From NCBI GenBank assembly GCA_044220975.1, contig JBGAPZ010000007.1, forward strand, positions 1-64,000: a stretch of 64,000 nucleotides of DNA. The letters run 5' to 3'. Below the pieces are notes generated by a model, which had not been told where the DNA came from, made no database searches, and saw only the letters and a program-made list of their open reading frames with translations. The DNA is from SZUA-430 sp044220975 (lineage in GTDB: Bacteria; Pseudomonadota; Alphaproteobacteria; Micropepsales; Micropepsaceae). The position numbers and the translations under genes were made by a program. Positions 52,020 to 60,681 of this stretch are shown piece after piece; position 1 is the first letter of the stretch, and every line of letters begins with the position of its first letter.

Positions 52020-53304
52020 ATACCTTACCGCATTCGGGCTGCGGTTTGCCGATGCCGACGACGAATCCCGGTTTCGAACCGAGACGGCGGCGCGCGTGCT
52101 CGCGCGGCAGCGCATCCTGATCGCGTTTACATTCGTCGTCTATTTGGTCTATGCGGTTCGCGATATTGCGATCGGACCTGCGTTCGGCTACGCGCCGCTC
52201 TACCTGCGCATGTTCTTCATTTTGCCGGTACTCGGGGTCGCCTTCGGCCTGACGTTCTCTCCTGCAGTCAGACCGCAGTTTCATACCGTAATGACGACCG
52301 TCATCGTGATCGTAATCGCCTCGCTGGGGATGCTGTCTCTGCTCTATCCGCACTACGGTCCGACGGATCCTGCACAAGCGAACAGGACGATGAGCACAAT
52401 GATGCTCATCCTCGCGCTCATGACCGTCGCGGGGCTGCGCTTCCCTTACGCGGTCGGCCTTGGGCTTCTCGCGGTGATTTTTTGGGTGCTCGGTTCGTTC
52501 GCGAAACAGTTGGCACCGGACCTCTATCCGACGCTCATGCTCAACGTGCTGACGTCGTTTGCGATCGGCGTTTTCGCTGCGTTCTGGCTCGAGCGTGCCG
52601 AACGGCGCAGGTTCGAGGCCGAACGCGTGGCGGAGCGTGCACGAGTTAAGACGGAGGCCGCGCTCTTTGCTCAAATTCCACGGCATGTGGTCGGGCGCAT
52701 CGCCGAAAACGACCGTCCGATTGCGGAACCGTTCGTCGAGGCGATCGTCGTGCTCGCCGATCTGGCCGGGTTCAACACGCTGGCGCGACGCATTGGGCCG
52801 AAGGAGACAGTACGCGTGCTCGACCACATGTTCTCGGCGTTCGACGAACTCGGCGAAGCGCACAAGATGGAGCGCGTGCGGACGGTCGGGGACTCCTACA
52901 TGGCCGTCGGCGGCGCTTACCAAGGCGCGCACGGTGATCCGGCCGATGCGGCACGGATGGCGCTTGAGATGATTGCAATCGTCGCAGACGCGGCACGGCG
53001 TTTCGATCTGCCGCTGGGCGTACGCGTCGGCGTGCATGTGGGCCCGCTCATCGGCGGCGTCGTCGGACAATCCGCACCGATCTACGACTTTTGGGGTGAC
53101 ACGCTCAACGTCGTGAACGACCTTGAAGCCGCGAGCGATGTCGGAAAGATCCATTGCTCCGAGCCGTTCTATTGGCGGCTCGGCGAAGCATGGCGGTTCG
53201 AGGATCGCGGCCCGCGTGAATTTCGTGGCGTCGGTACGCTGCGGACATTCTATTTGCTGGGGCCTGCGGTAACTGCTGGAAGCGCCGCAACGCATGGCGC
53301 GTGA
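51991..53304 (+). CDS. Adenylate-cyclase-like protein with altered active site
   Basis: A 437-residue paralog of the preceding cyclase with the same six-TM plus cyclase layout. The metal Asp257 (ADLAGFN) and Asp301 (VGDSYM) are kept, but the adenine-selecting Lys is Arg297 (VRTVGD) and the transition-state Arg is Asp377 (NVVNDLE, Asn373 kept). Alone it should be inactive or altered. Since the cyclase active site forms at a dimer interface, it could supply the metal-binding half to a heterodimer with its neighbour (inference). ATG 51991 or 52000 starts it. Confidence 0.9.
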   Translation: MAYMKNPLNRYLTAFGLRFADADDESRFRTETAARVLARQRILIAFTFVVYLVYAVRDIAIGPAFGYAPLYLRMFFILPVLGVAFGLTFSPAVRPQFHTVMTTVIVIVIASLGMLSLLYPHYGPTDPAQANRTMSTMMLILALMTVAGLRFPYAVGLGLLAVIFWVLGSFAKQLAPDLYPTLMLNVLTSFAIGVFAAFWLERAERRRFEAERVAERARVKTEAALFAQIPRHVVGRIAENDRPIAEPFVEAIVVLADLAGFNTLARRIGPKETVRVLDHMFSAFDELGEAHKMERVRTVGDSYMAVGGAYQGAHGDPADAARMALEMIAIVADAARRFDLPLGVRVGVHVGPLIGGVVGQSAPIYDFWGDTLNVVNDLEAASDVGKIHCSEPFYWRLGEAWRFEDRGPREFRGVGTLRTFYLLGPAVTAGSAATHGA

Positions 53305-53319
53305 GGAGAGAGAGATCCG

Positions 53320-53691
53320 ATGAGTTGGCGTTTGTTCTTTTGGGTCGCGTTGGTTTTCAATCTTCTGGCGGGGCTGCCGTTGCTGCTGGCGCCGAACCTG
53401 ATGTTGTCGTCTTTGGGTACCGGCGTTCCGGTCGACCTTTTGTTTCACCGGTTCACGGGGCTTCTGGTCGTGTGCTTTGGTGGCTTGTACGCGCTGGTCG
53501 CTCAAGACGCCGTTCGCTTCCGCCCTCTGGTTTGGCTCGGAATCTTCGGTAAGGCGGGGGTCGTTGCGTTGTTCACTGAAGCCTTTTTAAACGGGCGCGT
53601 TCCGTTTTCGCTGTATGCGATCTCCCTCGGCGATGTCGCATTCGTTGTAGGCTTTTGCGCATTTCTGATGACGACAGGGCGGCGGGCGTGA
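53320..53691 (+). CDS. Small four-helix membrane protein
   Basis: A 123-residue protein with about four hydrophobic segments (LFFWVALVFNLLAGLPLLL, FTGLLVVCFGGLYALVA, LVWLGIFGKAGVVALF, LGDVAFVVGFCAFLM). A GGAGAGAGAG site precedes ATG 53320. I recognise no named family. It is translationally coupled to the following acetyltransferase (GTGA overlap) and lies 15 bp after the cyclase pair. Confidence 0.75.
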   Translation: MSWRLFFWVALVFNLLAGLPLLLAPNLMLSSLGTGVPVDLLFHRFTGLLVVCFGGLYALVAQDAVRFRPLVWLGIFGKAGVVALFTEAFLNGRVPFSLYAISLGDVAFVVGFCAFLMTTGRRA

Positions 53692-54104
53692 ACGACTTAT
53701 CGATCAGCGTCGAAGCGCCGCCGAGCAAAGCGACGCTTGATGCCATCGGGCAGGGGCTCGATGCTTATAACAAGCAGTTCGCGACGACCGCTTACGAAGA
53801 GTTCGCGTTGGCGTTCAAGGATGGCGACGGAACTGTGCGCGGCGGTATCTACGCGAATGCATGGGCCGGGATGCTGTTCATCAAGTGGTTCTGGATTGAT
53901 GAGGCGTTGCGCGGCCAAGGGCACGGTCGCACGTTGCTGAGCGTCGCGGAGAACGAAGGACGGCGGCGCGGTTGCACCGCCGTCTATCTGGACACATTCG
54001 AGTTCCAAGCCCGTCCGTTCTACGAGAAGCACGGCTACCAGTTGTTTGGAAGCCTGGACTATCCCGAAGGATTCAAGCGTTTCTTTCTGCAGAAGGCTCT
54101 TTAG
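53688..54104 (+). CDS. GNAT-family N-acetyltransferase
   Basis: A 138-residue GNAT: FALAFKDGDGTVRGGIYANAW, then FIKWFWIDEALRGQGHGRTLLSVAENEGRRRG with the acetyl-CoA RGQGHG loop, and AVYLDTFEFQARPFYEKHGYQLFG. Start GTG 53688 overlaps the previous stop by 4 bp and was chosen for that coupling; a longer frame begins at 53655. Substrate unknown. It is convergent with the next gene, with a 4-bp stop overlap. Confidence 0.87.
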   Translation: MNDLSISVEAPPSKATLDAIGQGLDAYNKQFATTAYEEFALAFKDGDGTVRGGIYANAWAGMLFIKWFWIDEALRGQGHGRTLLSVAENEGRRRGCTAVYLDTFEFQARPFYEKHGYQLFGSLDYPEGFKRFFLQKAL

Positions 54105-55042
54105 CGGCGAATGAAGGCGACGAGCGCCGGCATCAGCTCCGGCTTCAGCGGTAGTGCTGGTTGCGAATAGGTGGCGATGTTGTCTGCCCGATCGATCGGC
54201 GCGGCGCGCAAGATGTGGTTCATGCCGTCGATGAGCAGTAGCTGTGCGTCGGGCTTGGCGGCGGCCAATTTCTTCGCGTCTTCGACGCCGACTTGAATGT
54301 CGGTTGTGCCTTGAACGATCAGCACCGGCATTTTCAACTTTGCGATCTCGGCTGCCGGGTCGTACTTGAACCATGAGATCAAATACGGCTGAACGCTGGG
54401 GCGGAAGAGTGCCGCGAGTTCAGCCGGTGCGTTCGGCACCAAGCGGCCGGCTTCGAGTTCGGCGATGGCAGCGAAGGCGCGCGTCTTGAGATCACCGGTC
54501 AACTGCGGACCCAACTGGCGGCGAAGAATTTCACCGGCGCGAAACCCGGCGCCTGAGAGCGAGACGAAACCGTCGACCCCCGGGCGCTGTGCCGCGATCG
54601 AGCCGATGAGTGCGCCTTCACTGTGACCGACAATGACGATGCGCCCGATGCGCTTTTGTTGCTTGAGGAACGCGACCCAGGCGACAGCATCATTTACGTA
54701 GGTCTCAAAACGCAAATCCTCTTCTTTCGTCGCCGCGCCCATGCTCGCCGCAATACCGCGCTTGTCGACACGCAATGAAGCAATGCCCTGCTTGGCGAGT
54801 TCAACGGCGACGAGCTTATAGGCATCGGTGGTCAGGCCGCCCGGCGAATTGCCGTTGCGATCGGTCGGACCACTTCCTGCAAGGACCAGCACAGTCGTGA
54901 CAGTGCCGGTGCCGTCAGGCATCAGCAACGAGCCTTTGAGCGGCGCCAGCCCGCCGTCGATTTGAACTTCAGTTTCGGCGGCCTGCGCCCACATTGCGAG
55001 GGTCGCGGCGACGAACGCCGTGAGAGCGATCTGCTTCAACAT
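54101..55042 (-). CDS. Secreted alpha/beta hydrolase
   Basis: A 313-residue hydrolase with a signal peptide (about 1-21, ending AQA). Seen: VLVLAGSGPTDRNGNSPGG (oxyanion region), GIASLRVDKRGIAAS, nucleophile elbow VGHSEGALIGS, LIVQGTTDIQV with the acid residue, and GMNHIL as the catalytic His. It belongs to the serine-aminopeptidase or S9-like hydrolases. A GTG at 55063 overlaps the SdpI-like stop and is an alternative start, so it may be the last gene of that operon. Confidence 0.84.
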   Translation of the reverse strand: MLKQIALTAFVAATLAMWAQAAETEVQIDGGLAPLKGSLLMPDGTGTVTTVLVLAGSGPTDRNGNSPGGLTTDAYKLVAVELAKQGIASLRVDKRGIAASMGAATKEEDLRFETYVNDAVAWVAFLKQQKRIGRIVIVGHSEGALIGSIAAQRPGVDGFVSLSGAGFRAGEILRRQLGPQLTGDLKTRAFAAIAELEAGRLVPNAPAELAALFRPSVQPYLISWFKYDPAAEIAKLKMPVLIVQGTTDIQVGVEDAKKLAAAKPDAQLLLIDGMNHILRAAPIDRADNIATYSQPALPLKPELMPALVAFIRR

Positions 55043-55059
55043 TGCATGCACCTCTGTGT

Positions 55060-55746
55060 TCACGCGCCGCCGTTGGCGCGGGCATCGGTTGAGCGCGACG
55101 GATCATTCCGCCAAAAGAAGTAGGACAGCGCCACAGCGACGACCGCCGTGAGGACAATCGACGCTGTCAATACCGCCATCGCGGTCGTGGCGTTCGTGAG
55201 CGGCCAGGCAACGAGTGCCGCGATGCCGGAGGCGACGAAGAGCCGGCCCGCCCAACGATGGGTGTGCTCCCACGAATACTCGCTCGACATCGACCACGGC
55301 GTCCGGACGCCACCGAACCAATTGGACCGCGTTTTCCCAAGGTAGTTGCCGAGCACGATCATCATGAGCGCGAGTGCTGGAAGGAGGTAATCGATCATCA
55401 CGAAATTCCGCCCCATCGCGTTCAGCACCAAGAGGCCGTGGAGATACGCAAGCAGCGCCACGACCGCGACGGCGACCACGTTCCAGAACTTGGCGCTCGC
55501 CTCGATGTTGGCGCGGCGGGGGTCAATGTGGGGCAAGTACCACAGCAATGCAGTCGTCAAAGCCGCCGCAACAGGCATCGCGAGCAGCACTTCGAACTTG
55601 GAGCCGAAGCGATGCGGCTGCCCGTCCAATCCCCACTGAACCGGAAACTGCGCCCCGTCGGGAATTAACTGCCACGCCCACGCCGACAGCGCGGCCATCG
55701 CAACGACAATGAGTGAGTTGATTATGAGCAACGGTCGCATGTTCAT
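55060..55746 (-). CDS. SdpI/DUF1648 family membrane protein
   Basis: A 228-residue inner-membrane protein with about six hydrophobic segments. The signature GNYLGKTRSNWFGGVRTPW plus SSEYSWEHTHRWAGRLFV marks the SdpI immunity-protein family, which protects Bacillus from the SdpC toxin and captures the regulator SdpR. Alphaproteobacterial members have no established toxin, and none is seen here. It lies 3 bp downstream of the ArsR-type gene. Confidence 0.88.
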   Translation of the reverse strand: MNMRPLLIINSLIVVAMAALSAWAWQLIPDGAQFPVQWGLDGQPHRFGSKFEVLLAMPVAAALTTALLWYLPHIDPRRANIEASAKFWNVVAVAVVALLAYLHGLLVLNAMGRNFVMIDYLLPALALMMIVLGNYLGKTRSNWFGGVRTPWSMSSEYSWEHTHRWAGRLFVASGIAALVAWPLTNATTAMAVLTASIVLTAVVAVALSYFFWRNDPSRSTDARANGGA

Positions 55747-55749
55747 TGG

Positions 55750-56022
55750 CTATTTCTCCTTCCCCTTCAAACCCGCAAGCGACGCAAACGCCGCAAGCGC
55801 CTCTTCCATGACCGACATGTTGAGCCGGTAGATGATCGTCGTGCCTTGGCGGTCCGTCGAAACGAGGCCCGCCGTTTTGAGCACCGTGAAATGACCCGAG
55901 AGCGTGGGCTTTGCGATCGTGAAGTGTTCTGCCAGTTCGCCCGCCGACATGGCGCGCTTGCGCAGCAGCTTCAAAATCTCCCGCCGCACGGGATGAGCCA
56001 GTGCTTCGAAAACTTCGTTCAT
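55750..56022 (-). CDS. ArsR/SdpR-like winged-helix repressor
   Basis: A 90-residue winged-helix regulator: MNEVFEALAHPVRREILKLLRKRAMSAGELAEHF then IAKPTLSGHFTVLKTAGLV, the recognition helix, and RQGTTIIYRLN of the wing. No metal-binding Cys, as in SdpR autorepressors. It precedes the SdpI-like gene by 3 bp, the same pairing as sdpRI of Bacillus. The promoter puts transcription start on or near the ATG, so the message may be leaderless. Confidence 0.92.
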   Translation of the reverse strand: MNEVFEALAHPVRREILKLLRKRAMSAGELAEHFTIAKPTLSGHFTVLKTAGLVSTDRQGTTIIYRLNMSVMEEALAAFASLAGLKGKEK

Positions 56023-56029
56023 ATTTTGT

Positions 56030-56058
56030 TATTTAGGCAATGACCGAAATAATGTCAA
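56030..56058 (-). promoter_or_regulatory. Strong promoter of the ArsR-SdpI pair, probably leaderless
   Basis: TTGACA (56053-56058) and TAAATA (56030-56035) lie 17 bp apart on the minus strand. The -10 ends 7 bp before ATG 56022, so transcription should begin at or within 2 nt of the start codon. No Shine-Dalgarno is present. Confidence 0.75.
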
Positions 56059-56089
56059 GAGAGCGATTTGGAGAAGGCTTTGCGCGCCT

Positions 56090-56392
56090 TTATGGCTGCG
56101 CGCCGTCGTAGCCTTCAACGATCAAGAAGTCGCCTTCCGAGTGCGGCGTGCGATGCGGAATGGCTGCTTGGTACTCGGGCGAATACCAGCATTCGACGGC
56201 GGCCTGATAGTTCGGGAATTCCAGCACGACGTTGCGTGCGCGGTGGCCGCCCTCAGGACACTCGAAGCGGCCGCCTCGAACGAGGAACGTAGCGCCATAT
56301 TTTTTCAGCGCGGCGGCGTTCGCCGCGATGTAGGCCTTGTAGCCCTCGGGATTGTGGACGTCGACGCGGGCGATCCAATACGCTTTTGGCAT
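56090..56392 (-). CDS. DUF1330 family protein
   Basis: A 100-residue dimeric alpha-beta barrel protein of DUF1330: KAYWIARVDVHNPEGYKAYIAAN, GGRFECPEGGHRARNVVLEFPNY, and the SPEYQAAIPHRTPHSEGDFLIVEGY close. The family function is not known. It lies between the ArsR-SdpI pair and the lipoprotein, each with its own spacing, so an operon is not obvious. Confidence 0.93.
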   Translation of the reverse strand: MPKAYWIARVDVHNPEGYKAYIAANAAALKKYGATFLVRGGRFECPEGGHRARNVVLEFPNYQAAVECWYSPEYQAAIPHRTPHSEGDFLIVEGYDGAQP

Positions 56393-56592
56393 AGGCGCTC
56401 TCCTTTACTTGACCGCGCGACATGAACAATAGCGCCCGACTGCTCCGCGGTCTTCAAAGGTGGCTATGGGTGTCGGCTCATTGTCGGCGACATCTGTCAT
56501 ACCGATTTCGCAAAAGCGGGCGACGGCGGCCCGCTCGACTTCTTCAAGTTGCGCAGCCTCAGAAGCGCGGCCGCGCTCAAGGCGACAGGCCA

Positions 56593-57066
56593 CTACTTCG
56601 GCCGGAACGACATCCGGTGAATCCACCATTCGCCGCGCGGCCCCTTGATCCAGGTCGCTTCGAATTTGCCGGTGTTCGTCGCGGTCTTTCCGTTCGGAAG
56701 CTGCGCCGATTGCGTGAACTCACCCGTGTGGATCACGGCGGGGCCGTTGTAGGTGATGTATTCGGTTTTCATGCCGAACGAAAGCACACGTACGCCAGTG
56801 TTCGCTTCGAGCGCTGTGCGAATCGCGTCGCGACCGCGTAGCGGACCGCTTTGGCGTTCCCAAACGCCGTCGGGCGAATAGGCGCCGGCGATTGCGGACG
56901 CATCTTGCGCCGCCATCAATGAGGCAAAGCGCTGCGATGCGGCTTCGATCTGGCGTTCGGTCGTAGGCCCGTAGGCCACAGGCATCGGTTGATACGGTTT
57001 ATCCAACAGCATTTGCTCGCAGCCAGCGAGCGACAACGCGACGAGCAGAACGGCAATACGCTTCAT
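56593..57066 (-). CDS. Lipoprotein with SnoaL/DUF4440-like domain
   Basis: A 157-residue lipoprotein (lipobox LAGC, Cys16) whose mature part has a cone-like SnoaL/DUF4440 fold: IEAASQRFASLMAAQDASAIAGAYSPDGVW, then GRDAIRTALEANTGVR, TGKFEATWIKGPRGEWWIHRMSF. It may bind a small ligand in the periplasm. Its ATG overlaps the thiolase stop by 1 bp (TGATG), so it is translated with it. Confidence 0.8.
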   Translation of the reverse strand: MKRIAVLLVALSLAGCEQMLLDKPYQPMPVAYGPTTERQIEAASQRFASLMAAQDASAIAGAYSPDGVWERQSGPLRGRDAIRTALEANTGVRVLSFGMKTEYITYNGPAVIHTGEFTQSAQLPNGKTATNTGKFEATWIKGPRGEWWIHRMSFRPK

Positions 57067-58250
57067 CAGTTCACGACCTCAAACAGCCCGGCCGCGCCCA
57101 TGCCGCCGCCGATGCACATTGTGACAACCACGTTCTTGGCTTTGCGGCGGCGCCCTTCGATCAGCGCGTGGCCGGCGAGGCGCGCGCCGGTCATGCCGAA
57201 GGGGTGGCCGATCGAGATCGAACCGCCGTTGACGTTTAACTTTTCGTGCGGGATGTCGAGGCGATCCATGCAGTATATCACTTGGCTCGCGAACGCCTCG
57301 TTCAACTCCCACAAGTCGATGTCATTGACCTTCAGGCCATGGCGCTGCAGCAGGCGCGGCACGGCGAAAACGGGACCGATTCCCATTTCATCTGGCTCGC
57401 AACCGGCAACCGCAAAGCCTTTGAAGATACCGAGCGGTTTTAGATTCCGCTTCGCCGCTTCCTTCGCCTCCATCAACACGGCGGCCGAGGCGCCGTCCGA
57501 GAGTTGGCTGGCATTGCCTGCCGTGACGAACTTGTCGCCGCCCTTTACGGGCTTCAGCGAAGCGAGCGCTTCATACGTCGTGTCGGGGCGATTGCATTCG
57601 TCTTTGGTGACCGTGTAGGGCACGTTCTTCGTTTCGCCGGTTTCCTTGCTCACTGTTGTCATGACCGTTTCCATCGGCACGATTTCGTCGGCGAACTTGT
57701 TCGCCTGTTGGGCAGCCGCCGTGCGCCTTTGGCTTTCGTAGGAGAAGCGGTCTTGCCGTTCCCGGCTGATGTTGTAGCGCGCGGCGACAATGTCGGCGGT
57801 GTCGATCATCGGCATCCAGAGGGCCGGGTACGTCTGCATCAGCTTTTCTTCGGTGATGCGATTGACGTTCAAAGTCCCTTGAACCAGCGAGATCGACTCG
57901 ACGCCGGCGCCCATCGCGATCGGCACGCCTTCGTTGACAATACGTCCGGCGGCGACTGCGATCGCTTGTAAGCCCGACGAGCAAAAGCGGTTGATCGTTG
58001 TGCCCGACGTCGTCACTGGGCAGCCCGCCCAAATCGCGGCGAGGCGACCGACGTTTTGACCCGTCGCACCTTCAGGCAACCCGCAGCCCATGATTACGTC
58101 TTCGACGTCGCCCGGATCGATCTTCGCACGCTCAATCGCGTGCTTCACCGCGTGACCGGCCATCGCGGCGCCGTGGGTGTTGTTAAAGCCGCCGCGATAT
58201 GATTTCGCCAAACCCGTCCGGGCCGTCGATACGACCACCGCTTCGCGCAT
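57066..58250 (-). CDS. Acetyl-CoA acyltransferase (thiolase)
   Basis: A 394-residue thiolase that splits 3-ketoacyl-CoA into acetyl-CoA and a shortened acyl-CoA, or condenses them. Nucleophile Cys90 lies in NRFCSSGLQAI, the second active-site region WELNEAFA supplies Asn-Glu, GHPFGMTGAR supplies His, and MCIGGGMGAAGLFE supplies the second Cys. ATG 58250 begins REAVVVSTARTGLAK, the family N-terminus. The lipoprotein gene is coupled at its end. Confidence 0.96.
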   Translation of the reverse strand: MREAVVVSTARTGLAKSYRGGFNNTHGAAMAGHAVKHAIERAKIDPGDVEDVIMGCGLPEGATGQNVGRLAAIWAGCPVTTSGTTINRFCSSGLQAIAVAAGRIVNEGVPIAMGAGVESISLVQGTLNVNRITEEKLMQTYPALWMPMIDTADIVAARYNISRERQDRFSYESQRRTAAAQQANKFADEIVPMETVMTTVSKETGETKNVPYTVTKDECNRPDTTYEALASLKPVKGGDKFVTAGNASQLSDGASAAVLMEAKEAAKRNLKPLGIFKGFAVAGCEPDEMGIGPVFAVPRLLQRHGLKVNDIDLWELNEAFASQVIYCMDRLDIPHEKLNVNGGSISIGHPFGMTGARLAGHALIEGRRRKAKNVVVTMCIGGGMGAAGLFEVVN

Positions 58251-58378
58251 GAAGAGCCTCCCAGATGCCCAATGTAATTGCGTTGGCCGCACGTTAGCCC
58301 CATGACGGCGCGCTTGGCGAGAGGGATTGTGCATGGTCTGCGCCCCGGCCAAAGTGCGGGAGACTGAGGAGAATGACG

Positions 58379-59275
58379 ATGGCGCGCACAGAGGCCCTGA
58401 GGACACCGGACGAACGCTTCGCCGGGTTGCCCGGCTATTCGTTCAAACCGCACTATATGGACGATCTTGCGGGCTACGAGGGTCTGCGGCTGCACTACTT
58501 GGATGAAGGTCAGCCTGGCGGGCGCGTGGTCTTGTGCCTCCATGGGGAACCGACATGGGCCTATCTTTATCGCAAGATGATCCCGGTGTTTGTGAGCGCG
58601 GGACATCGCGCGATTGCGCCGGATTTTTTCGGTTTCGGTCGCTCGGACAAACCGGTCGAGGACAGCGCCTACTCGTTCGGGTTCCATCGGGCAACGCTGC
58701 TTCGATTCATCGAGCGGCTGAACCTCAAAAACATCACGCTGGTCGTGCAGGACTGGGGCGGCCTATTGGGGCTCACCCTACCGATGGAGATGCCTGAACG
58801 GTTTGAGCGGCTACTCGTGATGAACACGACGCTTGCCGTCGGCGAAACGCCGGGGGCTGGGTTCGACGGCTGGAAGGGTTATGTCAGGGCTAACCCGGAT
58901 CTAAAAGTCGGCGCGCTCATGAAACGCAGCACGCCCGGATTGAGCGATGCGGAAGCGGCGGCCTACGACGCACCGTTTCCCGATCAGCGGTACAAGGCCG
59001 GCGTTAGGCGTTTTCCGGAACTCGTCATGGTGTCGCCGGAAATGGAGGGTGTCGACATTTCCAGACGCGCCGCCTCTTGGTGGTCGCAAGAATGGCGCGG
59101 TCAGACGTTCATGGCCGTCGGCATGAAGGACCCTGTGCTGGGACCACCGGTGATGGCCGCGCTTCGAAAGACGATCCGCGGCTGCCCTGCCCCGCTTGAA
59201 ATTCCGGAGGGTGGCCATTTTGTGCAGGAATGGGGCGAGGAGATCGCGCGGGGTGCGCTGAAGGCGTTCGGCTAG
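58379..59275 (+). CDS. Haloalkane dehalogenase-type alpha/beta hydrolase
   Basis: A 298-residue hydrolase. HGEPTW at 55-60 and nucleophile Asp125 in VVQDWGG, with Trp126, match haloalkane dehalogenase subfamily I, in which an Asp forms a covalent alkyl-enzyme. His in IPEGGHFVQEWG and Asp in VGMKDPVLG complete the triad. A second halide-holding Trp is likely in the cap but not fixed by eye. ATG 58379 sits 7 bp after GAGGAG; ATG 58373 would be too close. It is divergent from the thiolase gene. Confidence 0.87.
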   Translation: MARTEALRTPDERFAGLPGYSFKPHYMDDLAGYEGLRLHYLDEGQPGGRVVLCLHGEPTWAYLYRKMIPVFVSAGHRAIAPDFFGFGRSDKPVEDSAYSFGFHRATLLRFIERLNLKNITLVVQDWGGLLGLTLPMEMPERFERLLVMNTTLAVGETPGAGFDGWKGYVRANPDLKVGALMKRSTPGLSDAEAAAYDAPFPDQRYKAGVRRFPELVMVSPEMEGVDISRRAASWWSQEWRGQTFMAVGMKDPVLGPPVMAALRKTIRGCPAPLEIPEGGHFVQEWGEEIARGALKAFG

Positions 59276-59736
59276 TTCGTCCCTGCGATGCCGCCGGAGG
59301 AGCCAATGTCGCGCTTGGCGGCAACGACGGTGACCGTGTAGCCGGCGATGACGTCGACGAGTTGCATCATCATGAGGATGAAGAACGTCGAGTTCATGAA
59401 GCCTTTGACGATCAGGAATTCGAGCAGGAACAGAATGAACGCGAGCGCTGCAATCGCGTGATTGACGAGCGAGATCGTGTCCGTCCGCGTCGACTTGATG
59501 ATTTCGAAGAACAAGATCACGACGCCCAGGACGATGATCAGATCGCCGGGCGAGAGGTTCCACGAATCGCCGGATAGGCCGTGGATCGTGAAGATCGTCG
59601 AGCTGAGCCAGCCCTTCAGATCGTCGCCACCCAGGCCGGTGAGGACCATGAAGTTCAAGAACAGGATCGGCAACGCTAGAAGCGGGAAGACGTCGAACAA
59701 GGCGTAGAAGGGCGACGGGCCGACTTTGCGGGGCAT
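59272..59736 (-). CDS. Conserved four-segment membrane protein
   Basis: A 154-residue membrane protein with about four TM segments (FPLLALPILFLNFMVL, LIIVLGVVILFFEIIK, IAALAFILFLLEFLIV, FILMMMQLVDVIAGYTVTVVAA). The MPRKVGPSPFYALFDVFPLLALP start and STRTDTISLVNHAIA linker have the look of a conserved alphaproteobacterial family, but its function is unknown to me. Its stop overlaps the dehalogenase stop by 4 bp on opposite strands. Confidence 0.8.
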   Translation of the reverse strand: MPRKVGPSPFYALFDVFPLLALPILFLNFMVLTGLGGDDLKGWLSSTIFTIHGLSGDSWNLSPGDLIIVLGVVILFFEIIKSTRTDTISLVNHAIAALAFILFLLEFLIVKGFMNSTFFILMMMQLVDVIAGYTVTVVAAKRDIGSSGGIAGTN

Positions 59737-59810
59737 GGCTGATCCTCATGGCGAAGCAAGCCAGAGTCTGACCACACGACGGTGCGCCTGTCGAGCGGGT
59801 GAGGCCGGCC

Positions 59811-60632
59811 TCAAGCGATGCGATAGATTCGCGGTTGGCCGGCCAACGTCTTGTCGACGGCGGCGAGTTCTTCCGGGTTCAGCACCGCGCGGTCGAAGAG
59901 CGCGCGGCATTGCGCGAGTTCGGCAAGACCGTCGACGTCGATGATAGCGCCGTCGATCCAATCTAGAGCGCGCATGTAGGCGAGGCAGAGATCGATTGGG
60001 CTTTCGCGACCGAGGTCGCGGGCAAGGCCCGAGATACGCTCGGCGTCGATGCGGCTTGGGGTGGCTGCTGCTCGCGCGTGTACCGTCACCCACGGTCGCT
60101 CGGCTAGGGCTTCGGCGACGGCTGGCGCGCGCCAGCGTCGATCGAACGGCGTGAAGGCTATCTGAACGTGGCGAATGTCCGGATCGTTCAAGGCGACCAA
60201 CGCTTCATTCGGTTCGCGAACGCAAATTCCGACATCGTAAATCGTGCCGTGGTCGCGCAAGCGCTTGATCGTGTGCCAAACGACGCCCGCGTGAGAGTTC
60301 ATGTGACGGGTGTCGTCCAGCAACAGCGCATCGAGGCGGTCGGTGCGCAGCCGCGCGCACGAGCGGTAGATACTGTCGATGAGGGCACGGCGAACAGTGC
60401 CTGTGTCGTGGTCGTTGATCGGCGCGATTTTGGTTGAGATGCGTACGCCCTTCATGCCTGGAAGGGCTGCTGCAATCTGCGGCTCGCTGGACGTTTCGGC
60501 CGACTGCGAGTCGATCCAACCGATGCCTGCGCTAAGGCCCGCGCGAACGAGCTTCAACGCCTCCTCTGGCGCGAGTGCGCCCAGGGCGGCGGTGCCCAAA
60601 ACCAGTTCAGCGGGTAAACGTGCGGTGTTCAT
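59811..60632 (-). CDS. Aldo/keto reductase family protein
   Basis: A 273-residue AKR-type TIM barrel: LVLGTAALGALAPEEALKLVRAGLSAGIGWIDSQ (Asp of the tetrad region), ALLLDDTRHMN in place of the usual D-x-x-x-x-H pattern, IYDVGICVREP and LDWIDGAIIDVDG. Several catalytic positions (Tyr, Lys) are not where they are expected, so it may be non-catalytic or atypical. Start at 60632 or 60647. Confidence 0.65.
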   Translation of the reverse strand: MNTARLPAELVLGTAALGALAPEEALKLVRAGLSAGIGWIDSQSAETSSEPQIAAALPGMKGVRISTKIAPINDHDTGTVRRALIDSIYRSCARLRTDRLDALLLDDTRHMNSHAGVVWHTIKRLRDHGTIYDVGICVREPNEALVALNDPDIRHVQIAFTPFDRRWRAPAVAEALAERPWVTVHARAAATPSRIDAERISGLARDLGRESPIDLCLAYMRALDWIDGAIIDVDGLAELAQCRALFDRAVLNPEELAAVDKTLAGQPRIYRIA

Positions 60633-60681
60633 CTTGCGGGTGAGCATCGCAGCAAATCGTATGCGGATGCTTAATCGCGGA

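Noticed and set aside
51904..53505. 533-residue open frame on the minus strand opposite the second cyclase
   Set aside because: Low-complexity Arg/His/Gln-rich text with no motif; the plus-strand cyclase is certain.
56405..56629. 74-residue minus-strand frame between DUF1330 and the lipoprotein
   Set aside because: No ribosome site and no recognisable domain; the composition looks random. It is treated as intergenic.
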